This document shows, piece after piece, positions 1-4,792 of a DNA stretch of 5,140 nucleotides. The notes under the pieces were generated by a model. That model was not told the origin of the DNA. It saw only the letters and a program-made list of their open reading frames with translations, and made no database searches. The stretch lies in the NCBI GenBank assembly GCA_018432565.1, contig JAHDSS010000222.1, forward strand, positions 1 to 5,140. Direction: 5' to 3'. The position numbers were made by a program, and so were the translations under genes. Each line of letters opens with the position of its first letter. Positions within the stretch are counted from its first letter, which is position 1. Origin of the DNA: Kiritimatiellia bacterium. GTDB taxonomy: Bacteria; Verrucomicrobiota; Kiritimatiellia; CAIQIC01; Lenti-01.

Positions 1-1
1 C

Positions 2-340
2 ACCTTCCGCGTCATTCTCGACCTGTTCACCGTCAAGTTCCTGCTGCGCTTCACCGGCGGCCCCATGCAGCTCTTCGGCAAGATCGCCTTCCTCTTCGGC
101 GGCGCCGGCGTCCTGATGCTGGCCGGCGTCCTGCTCGACCGCCTCTTCGGCGGCATCGTCGGCGGCGACTACCTCATCAAGCGCCCCTTCTGGGTCATCA
201 CCCCCTTCATGCTGCTGGCCTTCTGCATGCAGTTCCTTTCCATGGGCCTGCTCGCCGAACTCCAGACCCGCACCTACCACGAATCGCAGAACAAGCGCAT
301 CTACTCGATCCGCGAGACGTTTGACTCGCCCGGGGCCTGA
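2..340 (+). CDS. Family 2 glycosyltransferase, membrane-anchored, C-terminal part only
   Basis: This is the last 112 codons of a gene whose start lies before the window; the reading frame is open from base 2 to the TGA at 338-340. The visible part has a 'LDLFTVKFLLRFTGGPMQLFG' opening, then two hydrophobic segments (around LFGGAGVLMLAGVLL and FWVITPFMLLAFCMQFLSMGLL), then a short cytosolic tail containing 'AELQTRTYHESQNKRIYSIR'. This arrangement is the usual C-terminus of polyprenyl-phosphate-type family 2 glycosyltransferases, in which a GT-A catalytic domain is followed by two membrane helices and an 'E...RTY.ES..K..Y..RE' tail. Such enzymes move a sugar from a nucleotide donor to a lipid carrier or a growing surface glycan at the inner membrane face. 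The catalytic domain (DxD and metal site) is not in view, so donor and acceptor cannot be named. It overlaps the next gene by one base. The family call is strong and the substrate is unknown. Confidence 0.85.
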   Translation, partial: TFRVILDLFTVKFLLRFTGGPMQLFGKIAFLFGGAGVLMLAGVLLDRLFGGIVGGDYLIKRPFWVITPFMLLAFCMQFLSMGLLAELQTRTYHESQNKRIYSIRETFDSPGA

Positions 341-1152
341 TGGATTCCATTCCGACGCCGGACGCGCTCCTTCCGCTGGGCCTGTTCATGGCCCTCCTGC
401 TGGTCGCCGGCATCGCCGCCCTCGGGCATTTTGCCTGGCAGGTCCATCCCTCCCGCGAAGCCTGGCCCGAGCGCCTGCGCCGGCTGGCCGACGCCTCCCC
501 CTGGCGCTGGCGCGATCTCGGCTGGATTTTCCTGCTGACCGCCGCCGCCCAGACCCTGCGCCGGTTTGTTCTCCCGAACACCCCGGTCTGGCACGTCGCC
601 GCCTTCCATGGCGTGCTCTGCGCCGCGATCCTCTGGCGGATGCAAGGCAAGGTCCGGCCCTTCGGCCCCCCCCTGCCGTGGCGCACCGCGGCCGGCCAGG
701 CGCTCCTGCGCTGGCTGGCCGTCCTGCCCATTCTCTGGTTCACGGGTTTCGCCTGGCAAATCCTGCTGCGGGTGACCGGCTATGTCCCGGAATTCCAGCA
801 GGTCATCCGCCTGTTCATGGAAACCACCGACCCCTGGCGGCGCGCCGCGTTTCTCCTGATGGCCGTCGGCCTGGCCCCCGTCGTCGAGGAAGGCCTCTTC
901 CGCGGCATCCTCCTGCCGCTCGTCAGCCGCCGCCTCGGCCCCCGCGCCGGCCTGATCCTCGTCTCCGTCGGGTTTGCCGCCCTCCACGGCGACCCCGGCT
1001 CGTTCGCCGCGCTGGTCGTCATGGCCCTGGCCCTGGGCCTCGCCTATGTCCGCACCGGCTCGCTCTGGGTCCCCATCGCCATGCACATGATCTTCAACGC
1101 CGTCAACCTCGTCCTGCTGCTCCTGCTTCTCCGCGCCGGCTTCGCCCCCTGA
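340..1152 (+). CDS. CPBP (CAAX/Abi) family intramembrane glutamic metalloprotease
   Basis: This 270-residue, strongly hydrophobic protein has the three motifs of the CPBP family in order. They are EExxxR as E183-E184-G-L-F-R188, FxxxH as F212-A-A-L-H216, and HxxxN as H249-M-I-F-N253. In this family (Rce1, bacterial Abi/CAAX proteases) the Glu and His residues form the active site inside the membrane and cleave membrane-embedded or prenylated substrates. Some bacterial members act in bacteriocin self-immunity or in processing of secreted factors. Hydrophobic segments are seen near residues 10-30, 60-72, 117-140, 166-182, 197-214, 218-235 and 251-267. The start is the ATG whose A is the last base of the preceding stop codon (TGATG). 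A GGGG at 332-335 is only a weak ribosome site, so translation is probably coupled to the glycosyltransferase. All catalytic motifs are intact. The substrate is not inferable, and a role tied to surface glycan assembly is only suggested by the operon link. Confidence 0.9.
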   Translation: MDSIPTPDALLPLGLFMALLLVAGIAALGHFAWQVHPSREAWPERLRRLADASPWRWRDLGWIFLLTAAAQTLRRFVLPNTPVWHVAAFHGVLCAAILWRMQGKVRPFGPPLPWRTAAGQALLRWLAVLPILWFTGFAWQILLRVTGYVPEFQQVIRLFMETTDPWRRAAFLLMAVGLAPVVEEGLFRGILLPLVSRRLGPRAGLILVSVGFAALHGDPGSFAALVVMALALGLAYVRTGSLWVPIAMHMIFNAVNLVLLLLLLRAGFAP

Positions 1153-1247
1153 GGCCGCGTCGATCGCTCAAACGGGCAAGAGTCAACAGGCTGCCGCCTC
1201 TACTGAGTATTGCTTATATGGGTGACGAACTCGGCCCTTGCGCCCCC

Positions 1248-1268
1248 CCCACGGCCTTGTGCCGTGGG
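1248..1268. repeat. Perfect 8-bp stem-loop (first of three)
   Basis: The arms CCCACGGC (1248-1255) and GCCGTGGG (1261-1268) are exact reverse complements around a 5-base CTTGT loop. It is preceded by a run of C (1243-1250). There is no T tract after it on either strand, so it is not a textbook intrinsic terminator. It may still act as a 3' end for one or both of the converging transcripts, or be one arm of a REP-like element. Confidence 0.6.
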
Positions 1269-1271
1269 CTT

Positions 1272-1304
1272 GCCCGCCATAGCCTCGGCGAAGGCGGGAG
1301 GCTA
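1272..1304. repeat. REP-like palindromic unit (second stem-loop)
   Basis: TAGCCTC (1280-1286) and GAGGCTA (1298-1304) are perfect 7-bp arms around an 11-base loop. CCCGCC (1273-1278) can pair alternatively with GGCGGG (1293-1298). Read on the minus strand the unit is 'cccgccttcgccgaggctatggcggg' in type (written here in its known general form). I recognise this kind of short palindrome from intergenic regions of Verrucomicrobia/Planctomycetes-like genomes, where it occurs many times. The match is from memory, and copy number in this genome cannot be seen in the window. Confidence 0.5.
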
Positions 1305-1312
1305 AGTTGGCT

Positions 1313-1342
1313 CCCCCACCACGCAAGGTGGCGGGGCCCGCC
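1313..1342. repeat. Third stem-loop and overlapping odd palindrome
   Basis: CCACC (1316-1320) pairs with GGTGG (1327-1331) around ACGCAA. The stem extends by three C-G pairs (1313-1315 with 1333-1335) past a single bulged C at 1332. The 3' arm overlaps a second palindrome, GGCGGG-G-CCCGCC (1330-1342). The two structures are mutually exclusive, which is typical of mobile palindromic repeats and of some switching leaders. No T tract follows. Confidence 0.45.
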
Positions 1343-1374
1343 GGAACCACAACCGCAACGCACTTTTGCAAAAC

Positions 1375-1779
1375 TCAATAAAGCCCCTCGCGAACCCGGT
1401 CGCGCAGGCCCGCCGGCAGATCCCCGGACGCTTCCATCTGCAGCAGGGCGCGCAGCCCCCCCGCGATATACACGAACTCATGCACGGACAACGCCAGAAA
1501 CAGCGGAACAATCCGCCGCAGTACCGGCCCGGTCAGCCACAGGCCCGACGGCGAGACGACGAACGACTCGCCCTCCAGCCGGAGATTCAGCATGAACCAC
1601 GTCGTGCAGAGATACAGCCCCGTCACCACGCTGACATGAAAAACCGCCAGACGGGTGCGCAGCTCCGAGGCCCCCGGCCCCTTCAGCAGCCCCATCACCG
1701 CAATCAGCAGGAAGATCGCCGCCCCGTAGAACGCCAGCGACCCCAGTACGCCCTGAATCGATACGGCCGGACCGGTCAT
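1375..1779 (-). CDS. Small integral membrane protein, unrecognised family (134 aa)
   Basis: The protein has about three membrane segments: residues 11-32 (VLGSLAFYGAAIFLLIAVMG), 44-65 (LAVFHVSVVTGLYLCTTWFML) and 86-107 (including IVPLFLALSVHEFVYIAGG). A polar stretch with 'LEGESFVVSPSGLW' lies between the second and third, and a charged tail ends in LRDRVREGLY. I do not recognise a family or a catalytic motif. I chose the ATG at 1777-1779 because the membrane protein begins there. Extending the frame to 2034 would add a glycine run encoded by a homopolymer and would run across the promoter and start codon of the divergent gene. The ribosome site is poor (AGAAAG six bases before the ATG). It is divergent from the YitT-family gene, with 239 bp between them. 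Hydrophobic composition on this strand, against arginine/proline-rich shadows on the other, supports it as real. Confidence 0.65.
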   Translation of the reverse strand: MTGPAVSIQGVLGSLAFYGAAIFLLIAVMGLLKGPGASELRTRLAVFHVSVVTGLYLCTTWFMLNLRLEGESFVVSPSGLWLTGPVLRRIVPLFLALSVHEFVYIAGGLRALLQMEASGDLPAGLRDRVREGLY

Positions 1780-1882
1780 GAAATTCTTTCTGTGTCGCGG
1801 GTTCCGGCGGCCGAAAGGCGAAACCGGACTCGCCACACGCCGGAATCCTAATCCGCCCGCCATCCCCCGCCAATCGAAATTG

Positions 1883-1895
1883 CCCCCCCCCCCCC
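1883..1895. repeat. Homopolymeric C13 tract
   Basis: Thirteen consecutive C residues (G on the minus strand) lie 22 bp upstream of the -35 box of the YitT-family gene and 103 bp upstream of the divergent gene's start. Tracts of this length slip easily during replication, and in several bacteria such tracts next to promoters change expression by altering spacing. The tract is directly visible. A regulatory role is inference, and its exact length is also vulnerable to sequencing error. Confidence 0.85.
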
Positions 1896-1917
1896 TGACG
1901 CCCGCAACCCGTTTTGC

Positions 1918-1946
1918 TTGACAACAGGCCGCGATCTCGATACAAA
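1918..1946 (+). promoter_or_regulatory. Sigma-70-like promoter for the YitT-family gene
   Basis: A perfect -35 hexamer TTGACA (1918-1923) is followed by an optimal 17-bp spacer and TACAAA (1941-1946), which matches TATAAT at four of six positions including both leading TA bases. Initiation would fall near 1953, giving a leader of about 65 bases before the ATG at 2019. No operator palindrome is evident over it. It is the best promoter match in the window. Confidence 0.65.
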
Positions 1947-2008
1947 GAATAAGTCCTCGCTCAATGGATTGCCAATGATCGGCCCATCCTCCAGGACGGC
2001 CAAACCAC

Positions 2009-2014
2009 GAGGTG
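2009..2014 (+). promoter_or_regulatory. Ribosome binding site GAGGTG
   Basis: GAGGTG ends four bases before the ATG at 2019 and seven bases before an in-frame GTG at 2022. The spacing is slightly better for the GTG, so the true first codon could be either, which changes the protein by one residue. Confidence 0.6.
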
Positions 2015-2018
2015 CCCC

Positions 2019-2870
2019 ATGGTGAAAAAAACACTGAATGTACTCTATCAGCTCTGGCTGCTTGGTGCGGGCAGCGTCCTGTGCGCTTTTGCGGTCCGGG
2101 CGTTCGTGATGCCGCATGGGTTCGTGTCGCGGGGCTTAACGGGTTTTGCCCTGGTCATCTGCTACCTGTGGCCGGACTGGTCCGTGGGGACCGTCTATTT
2201 TGCGCTCAATATTCCGGTGTTCGTCCTCGGCGGCTACTTCGTCGGCCGCCGCTTCGTGCTGTATTCCTTGCTGGGACTGTTGATCTACTCTCTGGCGCTG
2301 GCGCTCATTGACGTGGACATGGCGATCGCGGATCCCATGCTCTGCGCCGTGATCGCGGGCGCGCTGTCCGGCGTCGGGGTGGCCCTGCTTCTGCGTTCAT
2401 ACGGTTCCAGTGGAGGCTCGGAAATCATCTCCGTCGTCCTGAACAAGCTGTTCGGCATCACGCTGGGAACGGGGGCCATGATCGTCAATACCGTCGTGCT
2501 GGTACTGGCGGCGGTGCTGTTTCCGCCGGAGAAGGTGCTGTACACGCTGGTCTTCGTTTTCGTGAGCGCCCAGTTCGTGGACAAGGTCTTCCACGGCCTG
2601 GCCCGGCGCCGCACGGCGCTGATCATGTCCGAACAGTGGCAGGCCCTGGCGGATGTCCTGACCCGCAAGCACAACTTCGGCGTCACCCTGCTCAGCGGCC
2701 ACGGCGGCTTCGGGGGGACGGAACGCAAGCTGCTCTATTCGGTCGTCCTGCGCCAGCAGGTGTCCGCGTTGAAACGGGCCGTCAACGAGATCGACGAAAA
2801 CGCCTTCATCGCCATCATGGACGCGAACGACGTCACCGGCGTAGAGATCGGCAACCAGCCGCATTGGTGA
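2019..2870 (+). CDS. YitT family membrane protein (YitT_membrane + DUF2179)
   Basis: The 283-residue length is normal for the YitT family (Bacillus YitT, YqfU, YpjC relatives). The N-terminal two-thirds is membrane-embedded, with segments near 11-30, 38-52, 57-75, 78-97, 106-126, 152-169 and 174-190. Family hallmarks are 'PHGFVSRGLTGFALVICYL' (32-50), a variant of the usual GGxTGxA motif, and 'SSGGSEIISVVLNKLFG' (130-146), matching GGTDIIxxxLNKxxG. The C-terminal soluble DUF2179 domain spans about 198-278 and keeps 'GVTLLSGHGGFGGTERKLLYSVV' features, the 'EID.NAFI...D...V.G' end and the LKRAV helix. The membrane half is thought to be transporter-like, but its substrate is not established; the C-terminal domain resembles small regulatory ligand-binding folds. 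The gene is monocistronic with its own promoter, divergent from a small membrane protein and convergent with the next gene, whose stop codon is only 16 bp away. It looks intact. Confidence 0.92.
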   Translation: MVKKTLNVLYQLWLLGAGSVLCAFAVRAFVMPHGFVSRGLTGFALVICYLWPDWSVGTVYFALNIPVFVLGGYFVGRRFVLYSLLGLLIYSLALALIDVDMAIADPMLCAVIAGALSGVGVALLLRSYGSSGGSEIISVVLNKLFGITLGTGAMIVNTVVLVLAAVLFPPEKVLYTLVFVFVSAQFVDKVFHGLARRRTALIMSEQWQALADVLTRKHNFGVTLLSGHGGFGGTERKLLYSVVLRQQVSALKRAVNEIDENAFIAIMDANDVTGVEIGNQPHW

Positions 2871-2899
2871 CCGGCGGCGGCCGGGGTCAACCCCGCCGG
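2871..2899. terminator. Shared stem-loop between convergent genes
   Basis: CGGGG (2882-2886) pairs with CCCCG (2891-2895) around a TCAA loop, and CCGGC (2871-2875) can pair with GCCGG (2895-2899) in an outer or alternative stem. The structure starts right after the YitT-family stop, and its loop contains the stop codon of the opposing gene (2887-2889). It fits a bidirectional transcription end, but there is no T tract on either strand, so it is at best a non-canonical terminator. Confidence 0.4.
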
Positions 2900-4560
2900 C
2901 GAAGGAACTCGAAGTTGCACAGCCGCACGGCCAGGGTGCCGTCGGGATCGCGCAGCAATTCGTCTTCCGGCGTCAGCGTCAACACGTAATGCGTGGCCAG
3001 CAGGCAGCTGCTTTCCACGCCGGCGCCGGCCAGCAACCGCCCCATTTTCGCCGTCGCGGCTTCCAGCTGGACGGCGTCTATGCGGCCTTCGGACAGGGCC
3101 TGGGCGCCGTTGACGCCGCGGCAATGGGTTCGTTGGCGTTCTTCGCCGGCGACCACTTCGTCAGTGCCGTTCCAATAGCCCCAGACCGTGATGTAGTTTC
3201 GTTCGCGCTGCAGCACGGGTGCGCCGTCGGGCATGCGGAGGTCCCGGTGGCTTTCGTAGCGGCGCGGGTCGAGGGCCTCCGGCGGCAAGGTCGATTGGTG
3301 ACCCAGCATGTAGATGGCCCGGGGATAGGTGGTCGGCACCCCCGCGGCGGCCAGCTGAAGCGCAAAGCCGAACTCTTCGAACGGGCTGTTGCAGCCCCAG
3401 GCCGCGAAAGCGGGAGACGTGTCCGGCACACCGGACGGGTCCCCCACCTGCGAGACTTTCCACACGAGCTGGATGCCGTCCTTGGTTTTCGTGTAGTACA
3501 CCTGGGCGGTGTCGGACAGACTCCGGCGGGGGGTGCGCCGCCAGCGCTCTGGCAGAAAGTAGTCGAACAGATGCGGATCATGCCCCACGACCCACAGCTT
3601 GCCCCGGGTGCTGTCGCAGTCGCCGTGAACATAGTCCACGCCGAGTATGCGCGCCGAATGCAGATGCGGCGGAAACTCGCGGGGGTGTTCGGCGGGCCGG
3701 AACCGGTCCCGCTGCCGTTCGAGATAGATTCGCCGCCGCTCTTCGCGGGACTGCCGCTCGTATTCCGGCGTCCGGGCCAGCAGCTCGAAATCCACCAGGG
3801 CATAGGCCGGCCGCCCGCTGCGGTCTTTCAGCAGGCCGCCGCCCCGCCGGGGCCGCACGATCGCATGCTGCGGCTTCGCATCCAGTACGTGAAAACCGGC
3901 CTCTTCCATGTCCGCCATGGATCGCTCCAGCATGGCCCGGGCAAAAGCCGACGCATCGGCGTAGCCCGCCGACACCGCCGCCTCGGCCGCGGCGGCCTCC
4001 GTGCTCGCCACGCCCTTGATCCATTCGTAAATCAGGATGTACTGCCGGAAAATGTCCAGTTCCACATCCAGATACTGCGCCTTTTTGCCATCCATTTTCG
4101 ACCGGGAACGCCCCGTTTGCCAGAGCTTCAGGCGCCGGGCCGGAACGAATATGGCGAGCGGCTTGTGGGTGCGGACCGTACCCGGCCGGGCCCGGGCCCG
4201 CATTTCCATCAGCAGCGAGAACTCTTCGTACGGGGAGTTGAAATCCATTTCCATGAACTTCATCCGGGTGCAGGTGTCGATCGGCACTTCTTCGCCCACC
4301 CGGCACCATTTGACCACCAGATCCTTGCCGGTTCCCGCCACCGGCTTGGTTCGCAGCTTGTACACCGTGCTCGTGCCCTGCAGCGGTTGGCGGCTTTTCC
4401 CGAACCATTCCGGTTCCAGCCAGTTTTCAGGCCACAGATAGGATAGAAACGGACGGCCAAACGGCGTCACGTACAGATCCGCGCCATCGGCCAGCTGATA
4501 GTGGTCGTAGGGCACTCCCAGAAGCGTTTTCCGCGCGGGGATGGGTTTTTCCTGCTCCAT
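2887..4560 (-). CDS. Unrecognised protein with two tandem kinase-fold-like domains
   Basis: The 557-residue protein is predicted soluble, with no signal peptide or membrane helix. Two halves align: LGVPY (14-18) with LGVDY (306-310); YLWPENW (41-47) with YFLPERW (334-340); LVVKW (81-85) with LVWKV (365-369); NSPYEEF (108-114) with NSPFEEF (391-397); YILIYEW (174-180) with YITVWGY (456-462); and the last 30 or so residues of each, ungapped, ending VDFELLAR (256-263) and CNFEFLRR (548-555). The order of landmarks in repeat 1 is that of a protein-kinase-like fold: Lys84 (beta-3), Glu112/113 (alpha-C), a hydrophobic hinge at 174-180, a catalytic loop H224-V-L-D227-A-K229-P-Q-H232, and D257-F-E as the DFG equivalent. 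His232 stands where kinases have the metal-binding Asn. Repeat 2 keeps Lys368 and Glu395/396 but has Cys519 and Asn549 at the two catalytic Asp positions. An Arg/Glu-rich linker (about 262-300) joins them. An in-frame TAA nine bases before the ATG fixes the start; the ribosome site is weak. The substrate is unknown, and the kinase reading is inference. Confidence 0.7.
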   Translation of the reverse strand: MEQEKPIPARKTLLGVPYDHYQLADGADLYVTPFGRPFLSYLWPENWLEPEWFGKSRQPLQGTSTVYKLRTKPVAGTGKDLVVKWCRVGEEVPIDTCTRMKFMEMDFNSPYEEFSLLMEMRARARPGTVRTHKPLAIFVPARRLKLWQTGRSRSKMDGKKAQYLDVELDIFRQYILIYEWIKGVASTEAAAAEAAVSAGYADASAFARAMLERSMADMEEAGFHVLDAKPQHAIVRPRRGGGLLKDRSGRPAYALVDFELLARTPEYERQSREERRRIYLERQRDRFRPAEHPREFPPHLHSARILGVDYVHGDCDSTRGKLWVVGHDPHLFDYFLPERWRRTPRRSLSDTAQVYYTKTKDGIQLVWKVSQVGDPSGVPDTSPAFAAWGCNSPFEEFGFALQLAAAGVPTTYPRAIYMLGHQSTLPPEALDPRRYESHRDLRMPDGAPVLQRERNYITVWGYWNGTDEVVAGEERQRTHCRGVNGAQALSEGRIDAVQLEAATAKMGRLLAGAGVESSCLLATHYVLTLTPEDELLRDPDGTLAVRLCNFEFLRRRG

Positions 4561-4581
4561 GTCCGGTTACGCCATACTCAA

Positions 4582-4596
4582 TCACGGAACACGTGA
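4582..4596. promoter_or_regulatory. Possible operator: TCACG-N5-CGTGA inverted repeat
   Basis: The arms TCACG (4582-4586) and CGTGA (4592-4596) are perfect reverse complements around GAACA, centred about 29 bp upstream of the kinase-like start codon. The position suits a repressor or activator site, but 5-bp arms arise easily by chance and no second copy is in the window. Confidence 0.2.
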
Positions 4597-4685
4597 AAAT
4601 GCAAACGACCCGTATATGCCGGCAGCCAGGCGCATCTGCGATTATTGAACCTTGCCATTGTTGGGTCCGCCCGGATTTTCATGGC

Positions 4686-4714
4686 TGTCATCCCGAGCGG
4701 AGTCGAGGGATCTC
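4686..4714. repeat. Copy of the widespread 'GTCATCCCGAGCGGAGTCGAGGGATCTC'-type dispersed repeat
   Basis: The 29 bases start TGTCATCCCGAGCGG and end GAGGGATCTC. I recognise this consensus (TGTCATCC-GAGCG-AGTCGA-GGATCTC) as an intergenic repeat found in many unrelated environmental bacterial phyla. ATCCC (4690-4694) and GGGAT (4707-4711) form the outer arms of its imperfect hairpin. Only this one copy is in the window, and the family match is from memory. Confidence 0.65.
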
Positions 4715-4721
4715 AGCCTGG

Positions 4722-4762
4722 TCCCGCAGGCCGTCCATTCTTGACCGGCCGGCCCTGCGGGA
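4722..4762 (+). repeat. Long stem-loop in the leader of the cstA-like gene
   Basis: TCCCGCAGG (4722-4730) and CCTGCGGGA (4754-4762) are perfect 9-bp reverse complements. The pairing can extend through 4731-4732 with 4751-4752 if one C is bulged, leaving a loop of about 18 bases. It lies 30 bp upstream of the CstA-family start and directly follows the dispersed repeat, so it may be part of that repeat or a leader structure affecting the transporter. No T tract follows, so it is not a classical terminator. Confidence 0.5.
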
Positions 4763-4781
4763 GCACACTGGCGACATCTCC

Positions 4782-4788
4782 GGAGAAG
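4782..4788 (+). promoter_or_regulatory. Ribosome binding site GGAGAAG
   Basis: GGAG (4782-4785) sits seven bases before the ATG at 4793. It is the strongest Shine-Dalgarno match in the window and decides the start of the CstA-family gene. Confidence 0.7.
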
Positions 4789-4792
4789 TCGC

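Larger units (their letters stand above)
1153..1374. other. Intergenic region with clustered stem-loops
   Basis: This 222-bp gap separates the protease gene from the converging 134-codon membrane gene, so both transcripts end here. I see no credible coding frame; open frames crossing it are arginine/proline/glycine-rich shadows. The first 90 bases show no structure I can name. The rest carries three adjacent hairpins (described separately), followed by the 10-bp palindrome TTTTGCAAAA at 1364-1373 immediately beyond the stop of the minus-strand gene. Confidence 0.6.
1780..2018. promoter_or_regulatory. Divergent intergenic regulatory region
   Basis: This 239-bp region lies between the divergent membrane-protein and YitT-family genes. 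It holds a 13-base C tract (1883-1895), a clear plus-strand promoter (1918-1946) and a ribosome site at 2009-2014. No convincing minus-strand promoter is visible; the best -10-like match on that strand is TAGGAT near 1844-1849, and it has no good -35 partner. Confidence 0.55.
4561..4792. other. Intergenic region between divergent kinase-like and cstA-like genes
   Basis: This 232-bp divergent spacer holds, from left to right, a 5-bp inverted repeat TCACG-N5-CGTGA (4582-4596) just upstream of the kinase-like gene, the 8-bp palindrome TGCCGGCA (4617-4624), a dispersed-repeat copy (4686-4714), a long stem-loop (4722-4762) and the ribosome site of the CstA-family gene. No strong promoter consensus stands out on either strand, and the small open frame crossing the repeats is not credible as a gene. 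Confidence 0.5.

Noticed and set aside
301..1086. A 261-codon minus-strand open frame antisense to the protease
   Set aside because: The Gly/Glu/Asp/Gln-rich product with no hydrophobic core or known motif is typical of the antisense of a hydrophobic GC-rich gene.
1201..1225. A TATAT-like -10 candidate at about 1214 suggesting a plus-strand promoter
   Set aside because: There is no acceptable -35 box at 16-18 bp and no gene downstream on the plus strand before position 2019.
1248..1342. Hairpins read as intrinsic terminators or as a CRISPR fragment
   Set aside because: No T tract follows any stem, and the three units differ in sequence with no regular spacers.
321..1595. A 424-codon plus-strand open frame overlapping the protease gene and the hairpin region
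   Set aside because: Its product is almost entirely Pro/Arg/Ala low complexity and it runs through two unrelated genes; the overlapping frame has intact CPBP motifs.
1366..1851. A 161-codon plus-strand open frame opposite the small membrane protein
   Set aside because: Its Gln/Arg/Pro-rich composition shows no domain. The opposite strand gives three clean membrane segments.
1780..2034. N-terminal extension of the 134-residue membrane protein to a start near 2034
   Set aside because: The extra 85 residues include a glycine run from the C13 tract, have no domain features, and would cross the promoter and start codon of the divergent YitT-family gene.
2019..2870. Slightly less C-biased third codon positions in the YitT-family gene as a sign of recent transfer
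   Set aside because: The difference is mild by eye, could reflect ordinary gene-to-gene variation, and was not computed.
2989..4446. A 485-codon open frame on the plus strand, antisense to the kinase-like gene
   Set aside because: It lacks recognisable domains, is rich in Arg, Pro, Gly, His and Ala, and mirrors a frame whose own product has a consistent internal duplication with conserved motifs. It is a high-GC shadow.
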